This document shows, in pieces, positions 16,618 to 23,644 of a DNA stretch of 64,000 nt; the stretch's first letter is position 1; every line of letters begins with the position of its first letter. Under the pieces are notes generated by a model. It saw only the letters and a list, made by a program, of their open reading frames with translations, did no database searches and was not told where the DNA came from. Source of the stretch: Salinirussus salinus (lineage in GTDB: Archaea; Halobacteriota; Halobacteria; Halobacteriales; Haloarculaceae); assembly GCF_009831455.1 (NCBI RefSeq), contig NZ_WOWO01000002.1:682001-746000 (forward strand), written 5' to 3'. The translations under genes and the position numbers were made by a program.

Positions 16618-17793
16618 TCACTCCTCGACGACAGTCTCGCGGCGGTGGGCCGGGTGAGGGTCGCGGCCCCGCACCGGGAGCCGCGACGGCGTCTCGGGCA
16701 GTGTGGGGTCCTGTGCGAGCAGGACCGAGAGGTTGTCCTTGCCGCCGCGGTCGTTTCCCTCCGTGATCAGCCGGTCGGCGGCCGCCGACAGCGAGTCCGC
16801 GCCGAGCACCCACTCCCCGATGTCGGCGTCGGTGACGACCTGCTCGCGGACCCGGGCGGCGGCGTCCTCCCCCCGCCCGCTGCCCACGTACCGGTCGTAC
16901 AGGGCGGGCGCGTCGCTCTGGGCGTCGGGGAGCCCGTCGCTGGTCAGCAACAGGACGTCCTCGGCGAACAGGTCGACCGAGGCCGTCTCGACGGTCACGT
17001 CGGCGGCGTCGCCGCGGCCGCCGACCGCCCGGGTGAGTTCGTTGCCCCGCGGGTGGACGTGGGCCTCGACGCCGTCGAGTTCCCCGTCGGCGTAGAGTTG
17101 CTCGACGACCGCGTGGTCCTCGGTCAGCCGGGCGATATGGTCGTGGGCGCCGTTGCAGACGTAGGCCCGCGAGTCGCCGACCCACCCGTAGTGAAACCGC
17201 CCGTCGACGACCAGCCCCGCGACCACGGTCGTGTAGGCAGCGGTGCCGGCCTCGGACGCGTACGCGAGCACGTCCTGGTGGGCCTGCTGGATGGCCGCCT
17301 CGATGGCGCCGTGGAACCGGTCCTGGCGTGGCCGGCTGGAGGACGCGGGGTCGCTCCCGACCCCGGTACCGTTCCCGCTCTCGCCCTCGGCCCGTGCCGT
17401 CGGGTCTCCCTCCTCGGCCGGCGGTGCTCCGCCGACCGAGACGGTGTCGGGGAGGTCGAGGCCGAAGGCGCCGGGGTCCTCTCCGGCCGCACGGACCGCG
17501 AGGGGCGCCAGCTCCTCGGCGACCCGCGTCGTGGCGATGTAGGAGGCGACGTCCCCGGCCTCGTGGCCGCCGGCGCCGTCCGCGAGCACCACCACCGCGG
17601 TGCTCCTGGTCGTTCCCGGGTCAGCGTCTCCGCGGGCGTTCGGGTCCCCGTTCGCGCGCGAACTCGGGTCGCGGTCCGGGCCCAGATACCCCTCCCGGTG
17701 CCCGTCCTCGAAGACCGAGACCGCGAGGCTGTCCTCGTTGATGCCGTCCGGACGCTTGCGCTCGCCGACGTCGTAGCGGGTTGCGTATCTCAT
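16618..17793 (-). CDS. PP2C-family serine/threonine phosphatase
   Basis: A 391-residue Mn/Mg-dependent phosphatase (PPM/PP2C). Metal-ligand motifs are complete: GINEDS (Asp21), VVLADGAGGHEAG (Asp72, Gly73; DGAGGH for the usual DGMGGH), GWVGDSRAYV, RLTEDHAVVEQL, LLLTSDGLPD (Asp286) and GGKDNLSVLL (Asp353). Two acidic Gly/Pro-rich insertions (about 36-64 and 120-158) are unusual in bacterial PppA-type enzymes and are probably loops. It is the last gene of the vWA-kinase-phosphatase operon and overlaps the kinase gene by 4 nt (ATGA). Expected job: dephosphorylating the kinase and its targets. The start was fixed at 17793 because upstream in-frame sequence is the shadow of the kinase. Confidence 0.93.
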   Translation of the reverse strand: MRYATRYDVGERKRPDGINEDSLAVSVFEDGHREGYLGPDRDPSSRANGDPNARGDADPGTTRSTAVVVLADGAGGHEAGDVASYIATTRVAEELAPLAVRAAGEDPGAFGLDLPDTVSVGGAPPAEEGDPTARAEGESGNGTGVGSDPASSSRPRQDRFHGAIEAAIQQAHQDVLAYASEAGTAAYTTVVAGLVVDGRFHYGWVGDSRAYVCNGAHDHIARLTEDHAVVEQLYADGELDGVEAHVHPRGNELTRAVGGRGDAADVTVETASVDLFAEDVLLLTSDGLPDAQSDAPALYDRYVGSGRGEDAAARVREQVVTDADIGEWVLGADSLSAAADRLITEGNDRGGKDNLSVLLAQDPTLPETPSRLPVRGRDPHPAHRRETVVEE

Positions 17794-18995
17794 GTGCGGA
17801 ACTGGAAGGTGAGGCCGTAGCTGGGGTGGACCAGGGCGACGAGGTCGCCGTCGCTCAGCTCGTAGGACTCGGGCGGGACGAAGCCGTGGCGGTCGGTCGG
17901 GTCCTCGCCCTGGCGTTGCAGGCGCTCGCGGCCGGCCGCACACAGCACCCGCTGCCAGCCGTCGCCGGTCTGGACGTAGGTGCCGTTGAGACTGCTGTCC
18001 CGGAGCCGCCAGCCGCCGTCCTCGTACTCGAACTGGACCTGGACCGTCGAGACGTACTCCTCCTCGTCGCGGACGGCGATGGAGGGGGCCGGCCCGGCCG
18101 CGTCCCGCCGGCCCAGCGTGTCGCCGGGGTAGACCGAGTACTCCTCGTCGCCGTCCTGTCGGACCAGCGAGGCGCTGGGGGGCGGCGTGGAGTCGCGCTC
18201 CCGGAGGACCCGCTCCATCGCCGTGGCGTTGCGGTACCGCTCGTCGGGGTCGGACCGGGTGGCCTTCTCGACGGTCTCCGCGAGGTAGGGCTCGCAGTCG
18301 ACGCCGAAATCGCGCGGGTCGACGCCGTCCTTGTGGGGGACCGCACCCCGGAGCAGGAAGAGGAGGATCTTCCCGATGGAGTAGACGTCGGACCACGGCC
18401 CCTGGCGGGCGTCGGTCTCGGTCGCTTCGGCCACCTCAGGGGGCTTGTAGGGCCCGAGGATGGTGGTCTCGCCGACACCGCCGGCCGCCGAGGTGGCGGT
18501 GTTGAAGTCGATGAGGATCGGAGTGACGAGCCCGTCGCGTTCGGTGAGCATGACGTTGTCCGGCTTGAGGTCGCGGTAGACGATCTCGTTGCCGTGGAGG
18601 AAGGCCATCGCGCCACAGAGCGCGACTCCCACCTGCCGGACCTCCTCCTCCGGGACGTCCGTCCTGTCGATAGCCTCGTCGAGCTCGTAGCCGTCGACGA
18701 ACTCCACGACCAGGTAGGGGAGGCCGTCGACCTCGCCGCGGTCGAGCAGCGACATGATGTTGGGGTGGCCGCCCGCGGCCTCGACGGTCTCGAGCAGGTC
18801 GGCCTCCGTCTCGAAGTACTGCTCGACGACCGCCGTGCTGTTGCTGGAGTCGTAGTTGGGGTACTTGACGGCGACGGTCTCGCCGGTCTCGGTGTCGACG
18901 GCCTCGTAGGCGACGGCGAAGCCGCCGGCCCCGGCCTTCTCGCCCAGCCGGTACCGCCCCGCGAGCGTCTCGCCGGTCGCCGGGACTGCGGTCAC
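17790..18995 (-). CDS. Ser/Thr protein kinase with C-terminal FHA domain
   Basis: A 401-residue Hanks-type kinase, cytoplasmic. The Gly-rich loop GAGGFAVAYE (22-31), VAVK with Lys44, the catalytic loop VYRDLKPDNV (Asp142, Asn147) and YKPPEV (APE-like, 183-188) are clear. The Mg-binding DFG motif reads DFN (163-165), a rare change. A Pro/Ser-rich hinge leads to a C-terminal FHA-like domain (about 285-400) with LRDSSLNGTYV, the phosphothreonine-recognition loop, and LSDGDLVAL. It begins with GTG 7 nt after the vWA gene and overlaps the PP2C gene. A kinase with its own FHA module plus vWA and PP2C neighbours recalls TerY-P and type VI PpkA/PppA/Fha circuits. Activity is inferred. Confidence 0.92.
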   Translation of the reverse strand: MTAVPATGETLAGRYRLGEKAGAGGFAVAYEAVDTETGETVAVKYPNYDSSNSTAVVEQYFETEADLLETVEAAGGHPNIMSLLDRGEVDGLPYLVVEFVDGYELDEAIDRTDVPEEEVRQVGVALCGAMAFLHGNEIVYRDLKPDNVMLTERDGLVTPILIDFNTATSAAGGVGETTILGPYKPPEVAEATETDARQGPWSDVYSIGKILLFLLRGAVPHKDGVDPRDFGVDCEPYLAETVEKATRSDPDERYRNATAMERVLRERDSTPPPSASLVRQDGDEEYSVYPGDTLGRRDAAGPAPSIAVRDEEEYVSTVQVQFEYEDGGWRLRDSSLNGTYVQTGDGWQRVLCAAGRERLQRQGEDPTDRHGFVPPESYELSDGDLVALVHPSYGLTFQFRT

Positions 18996-19002
18996 GGCTC
19001 TC

Positions 19003-20190
19003 TCACTCTATCCGCTCCTCGTCGACGATCTCCGTCGCCCGGCTGCGTTCGGCCTTGCCGCCCTCCTTGACGACCTGGGTCTCGCGGGCGACGTCCTCGA
19101 CGACCTCGGTCTCGCCGTGGATCCGGGTCATCTGCTCGACCTGCGTCTCCGCGGCCTCGACGTTTCCCTTGCCGAGTTCGGTGCGGACGACCGTCTCCTG
19201 GTGGTCGAGCTGGACCTCCTCGTTTGCCTCCGCGAGCTCCTCGCTCTCCTCGCTGTAGTCGACGGTGATCCGGTCGGTCGCCTCGTCGCCGCGGGCCCGC
19301 AGCCGCACCTGGACGAGCGGGACCCCCTCCGCGGGGTCGTGGGCCGGCGCCGCCACCTTCATCACGACACGCTGGCGCTCCCGTTCGGTGAGGTCCGGCA
19401 GCTTCACCGTGGCGGTGTTCGCCTCCCACTCGGGCTCGACGTCCTGGGCCTGGGGGAGCGCCCGGTAGATGTCGCTGACCTCCACGCCGTTTGCCGCGTC
19501 GAGTTCGAGTTCCGCGTCGGCGGCCACGACCTGGGAGGCGGACTCGACGGCCTCGCCGAAGAAGGCCTCGATGTCCCCGGCTTCCTCCAGGTGGGTCCAC
19601 TTCCCCCGGGCGGTCGTTCCCAGGGTGCGGATCGTGTCCTGGTTGTAGTCCTCGCCGATCCCCGCGGCCTCGATCCGGACGCCCGAGCCGTCGATGTCGC
19701 GGGCCAGCCCCTCGAACTCCGCGACGGTGTGGTCCTTGTCCTTGCCGTCCGAGAGCAGGAGGAGCCGGCGAACCGCGTCACCGCTCGCTCCGGGGTCGTG
19801 GTCGAGCGACGCCAGCGACTCGCTGGCGGTCTCCAGCCCGGCGTACATGTCCGTGCCGCCGCCCGCCGAAAGTTCCTCGACCATCCCCATCGCCTCGTCC
19901 CGGCCGAGGTCGCCCCAGCGAACCGGTCCCAGCAGTACCTCAGCGGTCGAGTCGAAGGCCACGACGCTGACGTAGTCGGTCGGTTCCAGGAGGCCGAACA
20001 CCCAGGACGCGCCGTCCCGGGCACGGCTGATCTTCGCACCGCTCATCGACCCGCTGGTGTCGATACAGAGCGCGATGTGACGCTCGACGCCGCCGGTCTG
20101 CTCGCCCGGCTCGACGTCGACCTCGGCCGTGATCCGCGCGCCCTCCGGCGGGACCGCCGGCCTGTTAACCTCGGTCTCGATGCTCGCCAT
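19003..20190 (-). CDS. vWA-domain protein (TerY-like)
   Basis: A 395-residue cytoplasmic protein with a von Willebrand A domain (about 35-225). Its MIDAS metal site is intact: DTSGSMS (Asp44, Ser46, Ser48), GGTDMY (Thr113) and LLSDGKDKD (Asp148). A beta-rich second half follows (about 230-330, ending in RVVMKVAAPAHD... and RITVDYSEE), then a long charged helical tail (about 330-395) rich in Glu, Thr and Val that could carry phosphorylation sites read by the neighbouring FHA domain. It is the first gene of the vWA-kinase-PP2C operon. A minus-strand ATACATA-like box lies 24-32 nt before the ATG. No signal peptide, so it is probably the intracellular scaffold or target of the kinase. Confidence 0.9.
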   Translation of the reverse strand: MASIETEVNRPAVPPEGARITAEVDVEPGEQTGGVERHIALCIDTSGSMSGAKISRARDGASWVFGLLEPTDYVSVVAFDSTAEVLLGPVRWGDLGRDEAMGMVEELSAGGGTDMYAGLETASESLASLDHDPGASGDAVRRLLLLSDGKDKDHTVAEFEGLARDIDGSGVRIEAAGIGEDYNQDTIRTLGTTARGKWTHLEEAGDIEAFFGEAVESASQVVAADAELELDAANGVEVSDIYRALPQAQDVEPEWEANTATVKLPDLTERERQRVVMKVAAPAHDPAEGVPLVQVRLRARGDEATDRITVDYSEESEELAEANEEVQLDHQETVVRTELGKGNVEAAETQVEQMTRIHGETEVVEDVARETQVVKEGGKAERSRATEIVDEERIE

Positions 20191-20213
20191 ACTCCCCCGT
20201 GGTCGCTCGGCCG

Positions 20214-20222
20214 GTATGTATC
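20214..20222 (-). promoter_or_regulatory. TATA-like box of the vWA-kinase-PP2C operon
   Basis: Reads GATACATAC on the minus strand, 24-32 nt before the vWA ATG at 20190. Fits a leaderless promoter. Confidence 0.5.
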
Positions 20223-20241
20223 TTGCCCGCACCCCGCAACT

Positions 20242-20258
20242 GCTTTGCGATGCAAAGC
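20242..20258. promoter_or_regulatory. Perfect 17-bp inverted repeat between divergent operons
   Basis: GCTTTGC, 3-nt spacer, GCAAAGC. It sits midway between two divergent promoters, where an operator is expected. A shorter related palindrome TTTGGCAAA follows at 20265-20273. The winged-helix regulator that ends the ABC operon is the obvious candidate ligand. Confidence 0.5.
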
Positions 20259-20274
20259 GAATTCTTTGGCAAAC

Positions 20275-20280
20275 TTTATT
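20275..20280 (+). promoter_or_regulatory. TATA-like box of the ABC-transporter operon
   Basis: tttatt, 25-30 nt before the ATG at 20305. The flanking palindromes lie directly upstream and downstream, so binding there would block TBP or the polymerase. Confidence 0.5.
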
Positions 20281-20301
20281 GCACTGGACAGTACACTGCA
20301 A
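20279..20301. promoter_or_regulatory. Imperfect 23-bp inverted repeat over the start site
   Basis: Begins TTGCACTG and ends ACTGCAA; 9 of 11 half-site positions are symmetric. It spans from the TATA-like box to 4 nt before the ATG, the classic place for an archaeal repressor operator. Confidence 0.45.
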
Positions 20302-20304
20302 CAC

Positions 20305-21174
20305 ATGGCAACGGACACGCAGACACCCTCCAGAGCGAGTGCCGACCGGCGGCAGGTGTGGGCCGGCCAGGCCCGGGCCTTCGCCGAGCGGTACGCCCGC
20401 GAACTGTTCCGGAACAAGGTCGTCCTCTTCTGGTCGGTGGCCTTCCCGGTCGCCTTCTACCTGCTGACGATCACGGTGTTCATCGACACGGGGGCAGTCC
20501 CCGATACGGTCGTCCCCTACCAGAAGGCGGGTGTGGCGGTCAGCTACGGGATGTTCGGCGCCATCGTCGCCTCGCTGAACTCCTTCGGACAGCAGCTGGC
20601 GGCGGATTTCGAGGCCGACAGGTACATGCAGTACCGCTCGCTGCCGCTGGCGCCGAGTGCCGACCTGGCCGGCCGGGCGGTCGCGGGGCTGGCGCTGTCG
20701 GTCGTCGCCTTCGTCGCCGTCCTCGTCGTGGCGGTCCCGACCGGCGCGGCGTTTTCCCTGCGGGCGGCGGCGTCGGTCCCCGTCGTCGTGCTCGCGGTCC
20801 TCACCTTCGCCGTGCTGTGGATGATGCTCGCGGTCGTCGTGGCCACGCTCGTCCGGGACGCCCGGTACGCCTCCGTGGTCACGATCAGCATCGCGCTGGG
20901 CGCGTACTTCCTGACCGGGTACAACGGCACCGACCCCGGCGCCTTCGCCGGGCCGGACTGGCTGCTGAACTGGCTGCCCTTCACGCTCGCGACCCGGCTC
21001 GTCAGCCACAACATCGTGGTGTTCCCCGATACTGGAGTGCTCGGGTCGGGCTCGCTGCTCTCGGTCCCCTCGCTTTCCTTCGGCGTCGGGCTGCTGGCCG
21101 CGACGACTCTGGCCGCCGTCGCCGTCGGCCTGCTGGTCATGCGCCACGCCGTCTACGGGGAGGTGCGGCCATGA
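20305..21174 (+). CDS. ABC transporter permease (ABC-2 type)
   Basis: A 289-residue membrane subunit of an ABC exporter. After a short cytoplasmic N-terminus come about six transmembrane helices: around 37-57 (VVLFWSVAFPVAFYLLTITVF), 78-98, 125-148, 152-178, 190-205, and 255-280 near the end. The layout (large first loop, SVAFPVAFY, then YRSLPLAPS) is typical of ABC-2 permeases such as those exporting drugs, lipids or polysaccharides. Substrate unknown. The stop overlaps the ATPase start by 4 nt (ATGA). It leads a four-gene operon with an ATPase, another membrane protein and a winged-helix regulator. Confidence 0.9.
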   Translation: MATDTQTPSRASADRRQVWAGQARAFAERYARELFRNKVVLFWSVAFPVAFYLLTITVFIDTGAVPDTVVPYQKAGVAVSYGMFGAIVASLNSFGQQLAADFEADRYMQYRSLPLAPSADLAGRAVAGLALSVVAFVAVLVVAVPTGAAFSLRAAASVPVVVLAVLTFAVLWMMLAVVVATLVRDARYASVVTISIALGAYFLTGYNGTDPGAFAGPDWLLNWLPFTLATRLVSHNIVVFPDTGVLGSGSLLSVPSLSFGVGLLAATTLAAVAVGLLVMRHAVYGEVRP

Positions 21175-22037
21175 CCGCCATCGAGAGCCGCGGCGTCGCG
21201 AAGGAGTTCGGCGCCGACGACGTCGTCCGCGGGGCCGACCTGGCCGTCGAGGAAGGGGAAGTCCTCCTGTTGATGGGACCGAACGGGGTCGGGAAGACGG
21301 TCCTGCTCTCCTGTCTCGCGGGCAGCCGGGAGCCCACGGAAGGGGCCGTCGAGGTGTTCGGGCGCCCGGTCGGGGAAGACGGCGGCGACAGCCTGACCTT
21401 CCTGCTGCAGGATTCGATGGCCGTCGAGACGCTGACCGGCCGGGAGAACGTCGACTTCTACTCGCGGCTCCACCACCGCTTCACCGACCGCTGGCGCGAG
21501 TACGTCGACCGGCTGGGGTTGACCGACGACCTGGACAAGCGCGTCGAGCACTACTCCGAGGGGATGAAACGGAAGCTCGAGCTCGCGCTGACGATGGGCG
21601 TCGACGTGCCGGTCTACCTGCTCGACGAACCCACCGCTGGCGTCGACCTGACCAACATTCAGCGTTTCCACGACATCATCCTCGAGGCACGCGACGCGGG
21701 CAAGACCGTCCTGGTCTCCAGCCACCGCCCCATCGACGCCAACATCGCCGACCGGGTGGCGTTCATGCCCGACGGCACGGTCTCGACGGTCGGCGAGCCC
21801 GACGGACTGATGGAGCAGGTGCCGACGGTGGTCCGCGTGACCGGCAGCGAGGCTATGCGGACCGCCGAGGAGTACGTCGACGGCCAGCTGTTCCCCGTCG
21901 GCGGGGAGGCGCGGGGCTTTCTCGCCGAAGACGTCGCGTTCGAGGACCTGGCGGGGGCCGTCGAGAGCGGGGGCGTCGAGCGCATCGACCCGACCTACAC
22001 AGACCTGTTCAACTACTACATCCACGTCGAACCATGA
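21171..22037 (+). CDS. ABC transporter ATP-binding protein
   Basis: A 288-residue nucleotide-binding subunit. Walker A is GPNGVGKT (about 36-43), the Q-loop lies in FLLQDSMA, the signature is YSEGMKRKLELAL, a variant of LSGGQ with SEGM, Walker B is VYLLDEPTAG, and the switch His is in VSSHRP. The C-terminal part (about 205-288) is the extension common in ATPases paired with ABC-2 permeases. It overlaps both neighbours by 4 nt, so the three proteins are likely made in a coupled way and form one complex. Confidence 0.95.
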   Translation: MTAIESRGVAKEFGADDVVRGADLAVEEGEVLLLMGPNGVGKTVLLSCLAGSREPTEGAVEVFGRPVGEDGGDSLTFLLQDSMAVETLTGRENVDFYSRLHHRFTDRWREYVDRLGLTDDLDKRVEHYSEGMKRKLELALTMGVDVPVYLLDEPTAGVDLTNIQRFHDIILEARDAGKTVLVSSHRPIDANIADRVAFMPDGTVSTVGEPDGLMEQVPTVVRVTGSEAMRTAEEYVDGQLFPVGGEARGFLAEDVAFEDLAGAVESGGVERIDPTYTDLFNYYIHVEP

Positions 22038-22663
22038 GCGGGGAGATAGAGCCGGACGACCTACGGGAGGAACTGGAGACGATCAAGGAGGCGATGGGCC
22101 TCGAGGAACGGTACAGCGGGGCCACCTCGATGTGGCTGCTCTTCGGCCTGGCGGTCCCCGTCGCCAGCGGGGTCTCACAGTACGTCTTCACCGAGCGGCT
22201 GGCCCCGTGGCTCCACGCCGTCGTCTGGGCGGTCGTTCTCGGCGTCGGCTTCGCCATCTGGTACGCGACCGCCGGGAAGGAGGAGGGGGACATCGGCGTC
22301 GGAGCCGGCGCCAGGCCCAACCTCTTCGTGCAGTTCGGCCTCGTCTACTTCACCGTGATCCCGGTCCAGGCCGCGGTCGCTCCCTTCCTCCAGGACCTGG
22401 GCTACGTCGAGGAGGCGCTGTTCGTCCAGTCGCTGATCGTCGTGTTCATCGGGCTCGCCTACGGCATCCTCGGCTCCTCGCTCGCGGCCTACCGGGTCCG
22501 GTTCCGGGACCGCATGCTCTTCTACGTCGGCACCGTCTGGATGGTGGCGCTGGGGGTCGCCATCCCGCAGGTCGAGTTCCTCCGGACTCTCCCACACGCG
22601 ACCTTCGGCGGGGTATACCTCGTCTACGCGCTGGGAGCGTACGCCGTGCTCACACGGACCTGA
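22034..22663 (+). CDS. Membrane protein of the ABC operon
   Basis: A 209-residue integral membrane protein. The N-terminal cytoplasmic helix (EIEPDDLREELETIKEAMGLEERYSGATS) is followed by about six membrane helices (about 32-50, 60-78, 95-120, 128-152, 162-180 and 185-205). It is not a second copy of the ABC-2 permease. The family is unrecognised; position and 4-nt overlap with the ATPase argue for an accessory subunit or a membrane sensor for the transporter. The regulator gene begins 2 nt after its stop. Confidence 0.7.
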   Translation: MSGEIEPDDLREELETIKEAMGLEERYSGATSMWLLFGLAVPVASGVSQYVFTERLAPWLHAVVWAVVLGVGFAIWYATAGKEEGDIGVGAGARPNLFVQFGLVYFTVIPVQAAVAPFLQDLGYVEEALFVQSLIVVFIGLAYGILGSSLAAYRVRFRDRMLFYVGTVWMVALGVAIPQVEFLRTLPHATFGGVYLVYALGAYAVLTRT

Positions 22664-22665
22664 CC

Positions 22666-22953
22666 ATGGAGTTCGACAAGCTCGTCCACCAGCCGACGCG
22701 ACTCCAGGTGTTCGCCTACCTCTACCGGCACGGCGAGACGGGCTTTTCGGACCTGGTCGAGGAACTCGACCTGACCGAGGGCAACCTCGCCAGCCACCTC
22801 CAGCGGATGGAGGAAGCGGAGGCCGTCGCGGTCCACAAGGAGTTCGTCGACCGCAAGCCCCGCACGACCTACGAACTCACCGAGGAGGGCCGGGAGCTGT
22901 TCGAGGAGCACATCGAGACCCTGGAGGCGCTGATCGGCGACCTCGACGGGTAG
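22666..22953 (+). CDS. Winged-helix transcriptional regulator
   Basis: A 95-residue one-domain DNA-binding protein. LVHQPTRLQVFAYLYRHGETGFSDLVEEL then LDLTEGNLASHLQRMEEA is a winged HTH of the ArsR/MarR-like HTH_27 type (recognition helix about 36-51), followed by the wing RKPRTTYELTEEGREL and a C-terminal dimerisation helix. Small regulators of this sort usually sit in the operon they control. The palindromes at 20242-20258 and 20279-20301 in front of the operon are the natural candidate sites. The inducer may be the exported compound, but that is inference. Confidence 0.9.
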   Translation: MEFDKLVHQPTRLQVFAYLYRHGETGFSDLVEELDLTEGNLASHLQRMEEAEAVAVHKEFVDRKPRTTYELTEEGRELFEEHIETLEALIGDLDG

Positions 22954-22991
22954 GGAGACCGGCGGTCGGGCCGCCGCGACACCTCCTGCGG

Positions 22992-23441
22992 TCAGGGCTC
23001 CGACAGTACGGTGACCACCGGACACTCGGCGTTGAGTATCACGGACTGGGTCACGCTGCCGAAGATGGCCTTCCCCGTCGGCGACCGCTTTCTCCCGCCG
23101 ACCACGAGATACCGCGGGCCGACCGCGTCCGCCTCCGCGATGATCGTGCTCGCGGGGTCGCCGATCCGCCCGACCGGCTCCACGTTCCCCAGTTCCGTCT
23201 CCCCGAGCGCAGTCTCGGCCATCGTCCGCGCGACATCCCGGGCCCGGCTCTCCTCGGCGGTGAACGACACGTCGCTGAACTCGTCGATCGACCGGAGTTC
23301 CTCGAGGTGGCTGTCCGCCTCGTCTTCCGGGATGACGTGAAGCACCTGCAGGTCGTCGCCGTAGGCCGTGGCGAGGTCGGCGGCCTGCCCGATGACCCGC
23401 TCCTGGTCGCGTTTCTCCCCGACCGCGGCCAGTATCACCAT
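22992..23441 (-). CDS. Universal stress protein (UspA family)
   Basis: A 149-residue Usp-fold protein. The first strand MVILAAVGEK and LQVLHVIPE are typical, and the ATP-binding glycine motif appears late as VVGGRKRSPTGKAIFGSVTQSVI (G2xG9xGS/T type), ending PVVTVLSEP. It therefore belongs to the nucleotide-binding class. The role in haloarchaeal stress is not defined. An agatacttg box lies about 28-36 nt upstream of the ATG on the minus strand. It is divergent from the folate gene. Confidence 0.92.
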   Translation of the reverse strand: MVILAAVGEKRDQERVIGQAADLATAYGDDLQVLHVIPEDEADSHLEELRSIDEFSDVSFTAEESRARDVARTMAETALGETELGNVEPVGRIGDPASTIIAEADAVGPRYLVVGGRKRSPTGKAIFGSVTQSVILNAECPVVTVLSEP

Positions 23442-23644
23442 GCCGAGACGTCAGCGGGAGTCCTCAAGTATCTTGCTCCGGGCTGGCTTCCGTGGAGCCC
23501 TCACTCCCGCCGAACGGACCCGAGCGACAGACCCGGGTACTCAGCGGCGGCCAGCGACGCCCACCGCTGTCGGGCCGTCCGGCGTTGCTCCCGGCGGTTT
23601 CCAGGTCCGACAGGCTAAAGCCGGGCGGTCCACGCATCACGGGC

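Noticed and set aside
19117-20304. N-terminal part of a long plus-strand frame reaching the ABC permease
   Set aside because: Runs antisense through the vWA gene; a good ATG at 20305 follows a TATA-like box and a palindrome.
23442-23644. Gene between the universal stress protein and folCP
   Set aside because: The frames here are Arg/Ser-rich without a start context; the gap seems to hold only the two divergent promoters.
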